Of a DNA stretch of 64,000 nt, positions 34,328 to 42,956 are shown one piece after another. The first letter of the stretch is position 1. The number at the start of each line of letters is the position of its first letter. The notes under the pieces were generated by a model. That model saw nothing but the letters and a program-made list of their open reading frames with translations. It made no database searches and had not been told where the DNA came from. The position numbers were made by a program, and so were the translations under genes. Source of the DNA: Gammaproteobacteria bacterium (GTDB lineage: Bacteria > Pseudomonadota > Gammaproteobacteria > Burkholderiales > Rhodocyclaceae); the NCBI GenBank assembly GCA_018819515.1, contig JAHJPX010000013.1, forward strand, positions 62,001 to 126,000. The letters run 5' to 3'.

Positions 34328-35709
34328 TGGACCTCTACGAAGCCGCCCAGGCGACCGGCGGCACCGCCAGCGCCGAAGGCCATTTCTTTACCGGCGTATC
34401 GACCGACTCGCGCTCGATCGCGACTGGCGAGTTGTTCGTCGCCTTGAAGGGCGACCGTTTCGATGGCCATGACTACGTGCGCGACGTCCTGGCTCGCGGC
34501 GCGGCGGCCGCCGTGGTCGAACATGGCTGGGCGGCGCAGCACGGCGAGGGGCTGCCGCTGGTGCATGTCGCGGACACCCGTCTGGCGCTGGGTAGCCTGG
34601 GCGGGCACTGGCGCCGCCAGTTCGACTTGCCGTTGATCGGCGTCACCGGCAGCAACGGCAAGACGACCGTCAAGGAAATGTGCGCTGCCATCTTGCGCGA
34701 ACACGAGCGTCGCGACGACCTCGATCCAGCCGAGGTGGTACTGGCGACGGCCGGTAACCTCAACAACGACATCGGGCTGCCGTTGATGCTGCTGCGGCTG
34801 TCGGCCGGACACCGCGCGGCGGTGATCGAGATGGGCATGAACCATCCGGGCGAGATCGCCTACCTTACGCGGCTGGCGCGGCCGAGCGTCGCCGTGATCA
34901 ACAATGCCCAGCGCGCGCATTTGTCCGGCCTCGGCTCGCTGGCCGACGTGGCGCGGGCCAAGGGTGAGATTTTCGAAGGGCTGTCCGATGACGGCATCGC
35001 CGTCATCAACGCCGACGATCCGCACGCCGACCTGTGGCGCCAACTGGCAACGGGCAAGAGCATCGTCAGTTTCGGCATGGACGCCGCAGCAGACGTGCGG
35101 GCGACCGCCAGGACGCGCGGCTTCGTCAGCGAGATCGCGCTAACCGCGCTGCAGGGTAGCGTCGAGTTCGACCTTCTGGTTCCGGGCCGGCATAACGTGA
35201 TGAACGCACTGGCCGCCGCCGCAGCCTGCCTTTCCGTCGGCGCCAACCTTGGCTCGGTCGCTGAAGCCCTGTCGCGCTTCGGCGGTATCAAGGGACGCCT
35301 GCAGCGTCGCGCCGGTCGCAACGGCGCGCTGCTCATCGACGACACCTACAACGCCAATCCCGATTCGATGCGCGCGGCCATCGATGTGCTCGCCAGCTTG
35401 CCGGGGCGGCGCATATTCGTCATGGGCGATATGGCCGAGACCGGTGAGGCGGCCGGGCAACTTCACGACGAGATCGGCGGCTACGCCAAGAGTCGTGGCA
35501 TCGATCGCCTGTTCGCGCTGGGCGAGCTGTCGGTCGCCGCGGCTCATAACTTCGGTGGCGGCGCGGTGCATTGCCGCACGCCGGAGGAACTTTCCGCCGC
35601 CCTCAAGGCCGAACTCGGCCCCGATGTGGCGGTGCTGGTCAAGGGATCGCGCTTCATGCGCATGGAGCGCGTCGTCGACGCGGTTACGGAGAAACAGCAT
35701 GCTGCTTGA
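34324..35709 (+). CDS. murF: UDP-MurNAc-tripeptide:D-Ala-D-Ala ligase
   Basis: 461 residues. P-loop GVTGSNGKTTVKEM (about 106-119), GNLNNDIGLPL, MGMNHPGEIAYL and DDTYNANPDSM (about 339-349) are all typical. It adds D-Ala-D-Ala to finish the UDP-MurNAc-pentapeptide. It overlaps murE by 4 bp and mraY by 11 bp. Confidence 0.97.
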   Translation: MMDLYEAAQATGGTASAEGHFFTGVSTDSRSIATGELFVALKGDRFDGHDYVRDVLARGAAAAVVEHGWAAQHGEGLPLVHVADTRLALGSLGGHWRRQFDLPLIGVTGSNGKTTVKEMCAAILREHERRDDLDPAEVVLATAGNLNNDIGLPLMLLRLSAGHRAAVIEMGMNHPGEIAYLTRLARPSVAVINNAQRAHLSGLGSLADVARAKGEIFEGLSDDGIAVINADDPHADLWRQLATGKSIVSFGMDAAADVRATARTRGFVSEIALTALQGSVEFDLLVPGRHNVMNALAAAAACLSVGANLGSVAEALSRFGGIKGRLQRRAGRNGALLIDDTYNANPDSMRAAIDVLASLPGRRIFVMGDMAETGEAAGQLHDEIGGYAKSRGIDRLFALGELSVAAAHNFGGGAVHCRTPEELSAALKAELGPDVAVLVKGSRFMRMERVVDAVTEKQHAA

Positions 35710-36868
35710 ACTGGCCCAATGGCTGGCGCAGGATATTCGTGCCTTCAATGTCTTCACTTACATCACGCTGCGGGCGGTGCTGGCGACCATGACTGCGCTG
35801 ACCATCTCCTTCGTCTTCGGTCCGGCGTTGATCCGCTGGCTGGCGGCGAGAAAGATCGGCCAGTCGGTGCGCGACAACGGGCCACAAACGCACCTCGTCA
35901 AGGCCGGCACGCCGACCATGGGGGGCGCGCTGATCCTGGTCTCGCTCGGCGTTTCGACGCTGTTATGGGCGGACCTCGGCAACCGCTTCGTCTGGATCGT
36001 CCTGATCGTGACGCTGGGCTACGGCGCCGTTGGCTGGGTGGACGACTGGCGGAAGGTGGTCTATCGAAATCCGGACGGGCTGTCGGCCAAGGCCAAGTTC
36101 TTCTGGCAGTCAGTCATCGGCATCGTCGCCGCCATCTACATCGCCTTCTCGATTTCGGCGTCGAACAACCAGCAGGTAGTCGATCTGTTCCTGAACTGGG
36201 TCGGCAGCGGCTTCACGCTCGACTTGCCATCCAAGGTCAACCTGATCGTGCCGTTCTTCAAGGAGGTTTCCTACCCGGTCGGCATCTTCGGCTTCATCGT
36301 GCTGACCTACCTGGTCATCGTCGGCACCAGCAACGCGGTCAACTTCACCGACGGTCTCGACGGGCTGGCGATCATGCCGACCGTGATGGTGGGCGCCGCA
36401 CTGGGCCTGTTTGCCTACGTGACCGGTCATGCGGTGTTTTCGAAGTACCTGTTGATTCCCTATATTCCGGGGGCCGGCGAATTGACCGTGTTCTGCGCCG
36501 CCATGGCCGGTGCCGGCCTGGGCTTCCTCTGGTTCAACGCCTACCCGGCCGAAGTCTTCATGGGCGATGTCGGCGCGCTGGCGCTCGGCGCTGCGCTCGG
36601 CACGGTCGCCGTCATCGTTCGCCAGGAAATCGTGCTCTTCATCATGGGTGGCGTGTTCGTCGCAGAGACAGTATCGATCATGTTGCAAGTGGGCTGGTTC
36701 AAGTACACCAAAATGCGCTATGGCGAAGGCCGGCGCATCTTTCTCATGGCGCCGTTGCATCACCACTTCGAAAAGAGCGGCTGGAAGGAAACTCAGGTCG
36801 TGGTGCGCTTCTGGATCATCACGATATTGCTGGTGTTGTTCGGCCTTTCGACGTTGAAGATCCGCTGA
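35699..36868 (+). CDS. mraY: Phospho-MurNAc-pentapeptide translocase
   Basis: 389 residues with ten membrane segments. Conserved motifs are KAGTPTMGG (about 69-77), VDDWRKVV, NAVNFTDGLDGLA (about 220-232) and APLHHHFEKSGW (about 350-361). It makes lipid I from undecaprenyl phosphate. ATG 35699 has GGAG upstream within murF. An 85-bp gap with a GC-rich repeat separates it from murD. Confidence 0.97.
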   Translation: MLLELAQWLAQDIRAFNVFTYITLRAVLATMTALTISFVFGPALIRWLAARKIGQSVRDNGPQTHLVKAGTPTMGGALILVSLGVSTLLWADLGNRFVWIVLIVTLGYGAVGWVDDWRKVVYRNPDGLSAKAKFFWQSVIGIVAAIYIAFSISASNNQQVVDLFLNWVGSGFTLDLPSKVNLIVPFFKEVSYPVGIFGFIVLTYLVIVGTSNAVNFTDGLDGLAIMPTVMVGAALGLFAYVTGHAVFSKYLLIPYIPGAGELTVFCAAMAGAGLGFLWFNAYPAEVFMGDVGALALGAALGTVAVIVRQEIVLFIMGGVFVAETVSIMLQVGWFKYTKMRYGEGRRIFLMAPLHHHFEKSGWKETQVVVRFWIITILLVLFGLSTLKIR

Positions 36869-36896
36869 CAACTATGGCCACCCACGCTCGCAAAAT

Positions 36897-36942
36897 CACT
36901 TCGCTGCCTCCCGCAGGGGGGCGCATGTCGCCCTGGGGCGGT
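36897..36942 (+). repeat. GC-rich intergenic repeat of the betaproteobacterial CCTCCCGC...GGGGCGG type
   Basis: The segment holds CGCTGCCTCCCGCAGGGGGG, then GCGCATGTCGCC and CTGGGGCGG. It forms a CCTCCC/GGGGGG hairpin in the mraY-murD gap. It resembles, by memory, a GC-rich element seen between genes in many betaproteobacteria. A related sequence lies over the murB start (41990-42060). Confidence 0.6.
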
Positions 36943-36953
36943 CAGGTGGCGTC

Positions 36954-38357
36954 ATGAACCTGTTTGGTAAACGCATCCTCGTCCTCGGCCTCGGTGAATC
37001 CGGGCTAGCCGTGGCGCGCTGGTGCGATCGCCAGGGCGCCGCCGTGCGCGTGCTCGACACGCGGATCGATCCGCCTTCGCTCAGCGGGCTGCGCACGTCG
37101 GTACCTGCGGCCGAGTTCTACACGGGGTCGATGAACGAGGGATTCGACAAGCGGCTCCTGTCCGACGTCGATATGCTGGCGTTGTCGCCGGGCCTGTCGG
37201 CCGGGACCATGGCCGTGATCCACGCGCGGGCGCTGGGCATGCCCGTCGTCGGCGAGATCGAGTTGTTCGCCCGGGGGCTGGAAGCACTCGGTGTGCGTCG
37301 GGATACCCAGGTCATCGCCATTACGGGCACCAACGGCAAGACGACGACTGCGTCGCTCGCCGGCCACCTGTGCCGCGCGGCGGGCCGTGTCACCGGCGTC
37401 GCGGGCAATATTTCACCGGCGGCACTGACGGCCCTGATGGCCTGCCAGGATGAAGGCAAACTGCCTGCGATCTGGGTTCTGGAATTGTCGAGCTTCCAGC
37501 TCGAAACGCTGGAATCGCTGAATGCCGATGCGGCGACGGTGCTCAATGTCAGCGACGACCATCTCGACCGCTACATCGACCTCGACGACTATGCCGCCGC
37601 GAAGTCGCGGATATTTTTTGGCAACGGTGTCCAGGTACTCAACCGCAACGACGCGCGCGTCAAGCGCATGGCGATCCCCGGTCGCAGGACAACCAGCTTC
37701 GGACTCGATGCGCCCGGCAGCGAACTCGATTTCGGCCTGCGCGGGAATCGGGGCGAACCTTGGGTCGTGCGCGGCGACCGGTTCCTGATCTCCGCCGGCG
37801 AACTGCAATCATCCGGATTGGCGGGCCTGCACAACGCCGCCAATGCGATGGCCGCTCTGGCGCTTTGTGCGGCCATCGGTCTCGACCCGGTAGCGCTGCT
37901 GCCGGCGCTGCGGACGTTTCGCGGTTTGCCGCATCGCGTCGAGCGCGTCGCCGAGATCGACGGCGTCGCCTACTACGACGACTCCAAGGGCACCAACGTC
38001 GGCGCGGCCGTGGCGGCGCTGCAAGGCATGGGCCGCAAGGTGGTGATCATCCTCGGGGGCGACGGCAAGGGCCAGGATTTCTCGCCGCTCAAGCAGGCGG
38101 TGGCCGAGCATGCGCGCGCCGCCATCCTGATCGGCCGCGATGGGCCGTTGATCGGCGAAGCGATCGCGGGCTGCGGCGTGCCGGTCGAATCGGCGCTCGA
38201 CCTTCCCGCGGCGGTGGAAAAGTCAGCCGTGGCGGCACGCCGTGGCGACGCGGTGTTGTTGTCGCCGGCCTGCGCCAGCTTCGACATGTTCCGCAACTAC
38301 GAGCATCGCGCCCAGGTTTTCGTCAGTGCGGTGCGTCGCTTGGAGGCTGGCGCATGA
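36954..38357 (+). CDS. murD: UDP-MurNAc-L-Ala:D-Glu ligase
   Basis: 467 residues. An N-terminal Rossmann domain (LVLGLGESGLAVARW) leads to P-loop ITGTNGKTTTASL (about 122-134), LELSSFQLE, NVSDDHLDRY, DDSKGTNVGA and LLSPACASFDMF (about 437-448). It adds D-Glu. A 26-bp motif copy encodes AVEKSAVAARRGD (about 421-433). In E. coli MurD, as I recall it, the same stretch is AMRLLAPRVQPGD, equal in length, so the motif seems to overwrite a surface helix. Confidence 0.97.
   Translation: MNLFGKRILVLGLGESGLAVARWCDRQGAAVRVLDTRIDPPSLSGLRTSVPAAEFYTGSMNEGFDKRLLSDVDMLALSPGLSAGTMAVIHARALGMPVVGEIELFARGLEALGVRRDTQVIAITGTNGKTTTASLAGHLCRAAGRVTGVAGNISPAALTALMACQDEGKLPAIWVLELSSFQLETLESLNADAATVLNVSDDHLDRYIDLDDYAAAKSRIFFGNGVQVLNRNDARVKRMAIPGRRTTSFGLDAPGSELDFGLRGNRGEPWVVRGDRFLISAGELQSSGLAGLHNAANAMAALALCAAIGLDPVALLPALRTFRGLPHRVERVAEIDGVAYYDDSKGTNVGAAVAALQGMGRKVVIILGGDGKGQDFSPLKQAVAEHARAAILIGRDGPLIGEAIAGCGVPVESALDLPAAVEKSAVAARRGDAVLLSPACASFDMFRNYEHRAQVFVSAVRRLEAGA
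38216..38241 (+). repeat. Dispersed 26-bp motif, copy 16
   Basis: A full 26-bp copy inside murD, sense, frame EKSAVAAR, with GC at the variable pair. Confidence 0.93.
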
Positions 38358-39523
38358 CCGCCGCCGTCTTCACTTCGCGCCGGCCCGGCGCGGCACCGGC
38401 CGAACTGGATCCGCTGCTGCTCTGGCCGGCGTTGTTCCTGCTGCTGCTCGGCCTGGTGATGGTCTACTCGTCTTCGATCGCACTGGCCGAGGGCAGCAAG
38501 TTCACCGGCTACCAGCCCGAGTACTTTCTGGTTCGCCACACCATCTTTCTGACGATCGGCCTCGTCTTCGGGGTGGTCGCCTTTCAGGTGCCATTGCGCT
38601 TCTGGCAGCAATTCGCCCCCTACCTGTTTGTCGCCGGGGTGGTGCTCCTCGTCGTGGTACTGATTCCGCACGTCGGTCGTTCCGTGAACGGTGCCCAACG
38701 CTGGCTGCCGCTCGGACCGATCAATCTCCAGCCATCCGAGGCGATGAAGCTGCTGGTGGTGCTGTATGCCGCCGACTACACGACCCGAAAGCTCGACGCC
38801 ATGGGCAGTTTCCGGCGAGGCTTTCTGCCCATGGCGGCCGTGATCCTGCTGGTCGGCTTCCTGTTGCTGCGCGAGCCGGACTTCGGCGCTTTCGTCGTGA
38901 TCGCCGCCATCGCTTTCGGCATCCTGTTCCTTGGCGGCATCAACATCCGGCTGTTCACACTGCTGGCGCTGATCGCGGTGGTGGGATTCGCGCTACTGAT
39001 CACTTTCTCTGAATATCGCCGCCAGCGCATCCTCGGCTTCATGGACCCGTGGCAGGATTCGCTCGGCAAGGGCTACCAGCTTTCGCACGCGCTGATAGCT
39101 TTTGGCCGCGGCGAATGGACCGGTGTCGGCCTCGGCGCCAGTGTCGAAAAGCTCTTCTACCTGCCCGAGGCGCACACCGACTTTCTGCTTGCGGTGATCG
39201 CCGAGGAACTGGGCCTCTTCGGCGTGCTTGCCGTTGTGACGCTGTTCGGCCTGCTGGTGCAGCGTGCCTTCGTCGTCGGCCGCCAGGCGCTGCTGATCGA
39301 TCGCGTCTATAGCGGCCTGGTCGCGCAGGGCATCGGTATCTGGATAGGATTCCAGGCCTTTATCAACATGGGTGTCAACATGGGACTCCTGCCGACCAAG
39401 GGGCTGACGCTGCCGATGATGAGCTTCGGCGGTTCGGGAATCGTCACCAACTGCGTGGCGCTGGCGATCCTGATGCGCGTCGACTACGAAAATCGGCGAC
39501 TAATGCGGGGGCAGCCGACATGA
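38354..39523 (+). CDS. ftsW: Septal peptidoglycan polymerase FtsW
   Basis: 389 residues, SEDS family, with ten membrane segments. Key stretches are VYSSSIALAE, RWLPLGPINLQPSEAMK (about 116-132), REPDFGAFVV with the conserved Asp (about 180), YQLSHALIAFGRG, LPEAHTDFLLAVIAEELG (about 270-287) and LPMMSFGGSG. It polymerises septal glycan with FtsI. It overlaps murD (ATGA) and murG (ATGA). Confidence 0.97.
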   Translation: MTAAVFTSRRPGAAPAELDPLLLWPALFLLLLGLVMVYSSSIALAEGSKFTGYQPEYFLVRHTIFLTIGLVFGVVAFQVPLRFWQQFAPYLFVAGVVLLVVVLIPHVGRSVNGAQRWLPLGPINLQPSEAMKLLVVLYAADYTTRKLDAMGSFRRGFLPMAAVILLVGFLLLREPDFGAFVVIAAIAFGILFLGGINIRLFTLLALIAVVGFALLITFSEYRRQRILGFMDPWQDSLGKGYQLSHALIAFGRGEWTGVGLGASVEKLFYLPEAHTDFLLAVIAEELGLFGVLAVVTLFGLLVQRAFVVGRQALLIDRVYSGLVAQGIGIWIGFQAFINMGVNMGLLPTKGLTLPMMSFGGSGIVTNCVALAILMRVDYENRRLMRGQPT

Positions 39524-40578
39524 GCAAGACCATCCTGATTATGGCTGGCGGCACGGGCGGGCACATCATGCCGGGACTGGCCGTGGCCGACCACTTGAAA
39601 GCGCTTGGCTGGCGCGTCGTCTGGATGGGCAATCCGAATGGCATGGAAGCGAAGCTGGTGCCTGCGCGCGGCTATGAAACGGCCTGGGTCCGGTTCGCCG
39701 CCCTGCGCGGCAAAGGCATCCTGCGCAAGCTGTTGCTGCCGCTGAACCTGCTGCGTGCGTTTGCCGAGGCGCGGCGAGAGATCAAACGCATCCAGCCGAA
39801 CGTCGTGCTCGGCCTGGGGGGCTACATCACCTTCCCGGGCGGAATGATGGCCGTGGCGGCCGGCGTGCCGCTGGTGCTGCACGAACAGAATTCCGTCGCC
39901 GGTCTGGCCAACCGGGTGCTCGCCATCGTGGCCGATCGTGTCCTGACGGGGTTTCCGGGAGTGTTCCGCAAGGGCAACTGGGTCGGCAACCCCATCCGCC
40001 CGGAAATCGCCGCCCTGCCGCCACCGGCGGACCGCTATCCAACCCGCTCCGGGCCGCTCAATGTCCTGGTGATCGGCGGCAGCCTGGGTGCGGCGGCACT
40101 CAACGAAACAATGCCGCGGGCGCTGGGTCTGATTGCATCCGGGGAACAGCCGCTGGTCGTCCATCAGGCAGGCGAGAAGCACATCCAGGCGCTGGCAGTG
40201 GCTTACGCGCGGGAAGGCGTGAAGGCACAGCTCGTGCCGTTCATCGACGATATGGCGGATGCCTATGCCTGGGCGGATCTGGTGATCTGTCGGGCCGGGG
40301 CGCTGACGGTGGCGGAACTCGCGGCGGCCGGCGTGGCCAGCGTGCTGGTGCCGTTTCCGCACGCGGTGGACGACCACCAAACCGTCAATGCCCGCTTCCT
40401 CTGCTCGGCGGGCGCGGCGATTCTGCTGCCGCAAAGCGAAATGACGCCAGAAGGACTGGCGGAACTGCGCCATCTTTCCCGCGGGCAACTGCTGCAAATG
40501 GCCGAGAAGGCGCGTTCGCTTGCCCGGCCGGAAGCGACCGAGGTCGTCGCCCGGACATGCGTCGACATAGCCAAGTGA
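39520..40578 (+). CDS. murG: UDP-GlcNAc:lipid I N-acetylglucosaminyltransferase
   Basis: 352 residues, GT-B fold. It shows the N-terminal GGTGGHIMPGLAVA (about 10-23), LGLGGYITFPGG, HEQNSVAGLANR, GGSLGAAALNE (about 187-197) and CRAGALTVAELAAAGV (about 257-272). It makes lipid II at the inner membrane. murC follows after 7 nt. Confidence 0.97.
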   Translation: MSKTILIMAGGTGGHIMPGLAVADHLKALGWRVVWMGNPNGMEAKLVPARGYETAWVRFAALRGKGILRKLLLPLNLLRAFAEARREIKRIQPNVVLGLGGYITFPGGMMAVAAGVPLVLHEQNSVAGLANRVLAIVADRVLTGFPGVFRKGNWVGNPIRPEIAALPPPADRYPTRSGPLNVLVIGGSLGAAALNETMPRALGLIASGEQPLVVHQAGEKHIQALAVAYAREGVKAQLVPFIDDMADAYAWADLVICRAGALTVAELAAAGVASVLVPFPHAVDDHQTVNARFLCSAGAAILLPQSEMTPEGLAELRHLSRGQLLQMAEKARSLARPEATEVVARTCVDIAK

Positions 40579-40585
40579 GAACGAC

Positions 40586-41989
40586 ATGAAACACAAGGTC
40601 AAACGCATCCACTTCGTTGGCATCGGGGGGGCGGGCATGAGCGGCATTGCCGAGGTGCTGGTCAACCAGGGTTTCGAAGTGTCCGGTTCCGATCTCGCGG
40701 AAAGCGCCACCACGCGCCGGCTGGCCGATCTCGGCGTTCGGGTCGTGATCGGCCATGCGGCCGAAAACGTGAAAGCTGCCGACGCGGTGGTGGTCTCCAC
40801 GGCCGTCAAGCAGGACAACCCGGAAGTGATGGCGGCGCGCGAGCGCCACGTTCCGGTCGTGCCGCGTGCGCAAATGCTGGCTGAACTGATGCGCTTTCAG
40901 CAGGGCATTGCCATTGCCGGTACCCACGGAAAGACGACGACCACCAGTCTCGCGGCCAGTTGTCTCGCCGAAGGCGGACTCGATCCGACGTTCGTGATCG
41001 GCGGGCGACTGAACTCGGCGGGCGTCAACGCACGCCTCGGCCAGGGTGAATTTCTGGTTGCCGAAGCGGACGAGTCCGATGCGTCCTTCCTGTTCTTGTC
41101 GCCCGTGATTTCGGTAGTTACCAATATCGATGCCGATCACATGGAGACCTACGGCCAGGACTTTGGTCGTCTCAAGCAGGCCTTCGTGGACTTTCTCAAC
41201 CGATTGCCGTTCTATGGCGTGGCGGTGCTCTGCCTCGATGATGGGAACGTGCGCGAGATACTGCCGCGTGTCACCAAGCAGGTGGTCACCTACGGCCTCG
41301 ATCCCGAAGCCAACATTCGCGCCGAGAACGTCGTTGCCGAAGCGGGCCGCATGCGATTTACCTGCATGCGCAGGAACGGTGGCGTCAGCCGTATGGACAT
41401 CACGCTAAACCTGCCGGGCATGCACAATGTGCTCAATGCGCTGGCAGCGATCGCCGTAGCAAGCGAGGTCGGCGTTCCCGACGCGGCGATCGTCAAGGCT
41501 TTGCACGACTTCAAGGGCGTCGGCCGGCGCTTCCAGCACTATGGCGAAATTCCGCTGCGCAACCAGGACGGTACTGCGGGCGGCGCATTTACCCTGATCG
41601 ACGACTACGGTCATCATCCGGTCGAAATGGCGGCGACGCTGGCGGCGGCGCGTGGCGCCTTTCCGGGCAGGCGCGTCGTGCTCGCCTTCCAGCCGCATCG
41701 CTATACCCGCACGCGCGACTGCTTCGAGGATTTCGTGAAAGTCCTGTCCGGCGTCGACGGCCTGCTGCTGGCCGAGGTCTATGCAGCAGGGGAGGCGCCG
41801 ATCGTTGCGGCCGACGGCCGTACGTTGGCGCGGGCCATCCGCGTCGCCGGCAAGGTCGAGCCGGTGTTCATCGAAGACATCGCTGCCATGCCCGCCGCGA
41901 TCATGAGCGCGGCGCAGCCGGGCGACGTCGTCATCACCATGGGTGCCGGATCGATCGGTGCCGTTCCGGGAAAGGTGGCGAATGCCTGA
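40586..41989 (+). CDS. murC: UDP-MurNAc:L-alanine ligase
   Basis: 467 residues. The N-terminal HFVGIGGAGMSGIAEVL (about 9-25) is followed by P-loop AGTHGKTTTTSL (about 112-123), EADESDASFL, NIDADHM, DDYGHHPVE (about 339-347) and FQPHRYTRT. It starts the peptide stem. GTCAGCCGTATGG at 41391-41403 resembles part of the 26-bp motif but lacks the A-tract and ACGCC spacing, so it is not counted. Confidence 0.97.
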   Translation: MKHKVKRIHFVGIGGAGMSGIAEVLVNQGFEVSGSDLAESATTRRLADLGVRVVIGHAAENVKAADAVVVSTAVKQDNPEVMAARERHVPVVPRAQMLAELMRFQQGIAIAGTHGKTTTTSLAASCLAEGGLDPTFVIGGRLNSAGVNARLGQGEFLVAEADESDASFLFLSPVISVVTNIDADHMETYGQDFGRLKQAFVDFLNRLPFYGVAVLCLDDGNVREILPRVTKQVVTYGLDPEANIRAENVVAEAGRMRFTCMRRNGGVSRMDITLNLPGMHNVLNALAAIAVASEVGVPDAAIVKALHDFKGVGRRFQHYGEIPLRNQDGTAGGAFTLIDDYGHHPVEMAATLAAARGAFPGRRVVLAFQPHRYTRTRDCFEDFVKVLSGVDGLLLAEVYAAGEAPIVAADGRTLARAIRVAGKVEPVFIEDIAAMPAAIMSAAQPGDVVITMGAGSIGAVPGKVANA

Positions 41990-42956
41990 CAAGAAGCCCC
42001 CCCCCGAAGACCTCGCTCCGCTTGGTCCTCCCCCCGAGGGGCCAGGGAACGCTTGGGGCGGCCCGGCGCGTTCCCTGCGCGGCGAATTGCGGGAGAACGA
42101 GCCGATGGCTCGGCACGTGTCATGGCGCGCCGGCGGTTCGGTTGCGCGTGCCTACTTTCCGGCCGACCTCGCCGACCTCGCCGAGTTCTTGCGCCGGCTG
42201 CGTCCCGATGAGCCGCTGCTCGCGGTCGGGCTGGGCAGCAATCTGCTGGTGCGCGACGGCGGCTTCGACGGCACGGTGGTGTTTACCCATGGTGCGCTCA
42301 ATGTCTTGCGCCAGGAGCCGGAGGGCTCGGTTTACGTAGAAGCCGGGGTTGCCAGCCCCAAAGTGGCCCGCTTCACCGCCAACCTGAATCTGGTTGGTGC
42401 GGAATTCCTGGCCGGCATTCCCGGTACCTTTGGCGGTGCGCTGGCGATGAATGCCGGTTGCTATGGCGGCGAAACCTGGCCGTTGGTCGAACGCGTACAG
42501 ATGCTGAATCGTCGCGGGGAAGTGATTGTGCGTACGCGCGACGACTTTGCCGTCGGCTATCGGCATGTCGGGCTGAAATCCGCGACGGACGAGATATTCG
42601 CCGGAGCATGGCTGCGACTGACTTCAGGCGATGCCGCGGCGGCGAGGGCGGAGATTGCCAACCTGCTCGAGAAGCGGATTGCCAGTCAGCCGCTCGATTT
42701 GCCCAATGCGGGTTCCGTATTTCGCAACCCGCCCGGTGATCATGCGGCGCGACTGATCGAAGCGGCCGGTATGAAGGGTGCATGCGAAGGCGGCGCGCGG
42801 GTTTCCGAAAAGCATGCCAATTTCGTCGTTAATCCAGCGGGCGTGGCGAGCGCGACTGCGATAGAAAGTCTAATCGGCCGAATTCAGGTCGAGGTGCGTC
42901 GCCGGTTCGGTATCGAACTGGTGCGCGAAGTGCGGATTGTGGGAGAGTCAGGGTGA
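41982..42956 (+). CDS. murB: UDP-N-acetylenolpyruvoylglucosamine reductase
   Basis: 324 residues. The FAD-binding domain has ARHVSWRAGGSVARAYFPA (about 43-61), GLGSNLLVRDGGFDG (about 84-98), GIPGTFGGALAMNAGCYG (about 146-163) and the active-site NAGSVFRNP, GMKGACEGGARVSEKHANFV. It reduces the enolpyruvyl ether to MurNAc. The first 30 residues, Pro/Gly-rich, are encoded by a GC-rich repeat and precede the usual MurB start region LRGELRENEPMARH, so the N-terminus appears extended by repeat sequence. The start overlaps the murC stop. Confidence 0.95.
   Translation: MPDKKPPPEDLAPLGPPPEGPGNAWGGPARSLRGELRENEPMARHVSWRAGGSVARAYFPADLADLAEFLRRLRPDEPLLAVGLGSNLLVRDGGFDGTVVFTHGALNVLRQEPEGSVYVEAGVASPKVARFTANLNLVGAEFLAGIPGTFGGALAMNAGCYGGETWPLVERVQMLNRRGEVIVRTRDDFAVGYRHVGLKSATDEIFAGAWLRLTSGDAAAARAEIANLLEKRIASQPLDLPNAGSVFRNPPGDHAARLIEAAGMKGACEGGARVSEKHANFVVNPAGVASATAIESLIGRIQVEVRRRFGIELVREVRIVGESG
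41990..42060 (+). repeat. GC-rich repeat within the murB 5' end
   Basis: AAGCCCCCCCCCGAAGACC, then CTCGCTCCGCTTGGTCCTCC and CCCCGAGGGGCCAGGG, ending CTTGGGGCGG. It shares the CCTCC...GGGG hairpin and GGGGCGG end with the mraY-murD gap repeat. It encodes the Pro-rich start of MurB. Confidence 0.55.

Noticed and set aside
41391..41403. GTCAGCCGTATGG in murC as another motif copy
   Set aside because: It shares nine core bases but lacks the A-tract and the TGGCG-N2-ACGCC half in correct spacing.
42609..42625. CGACTGACTTCAGG in murB as a motif copy
   Set aside because: Only part of the core matches and neither end of the motif is present.
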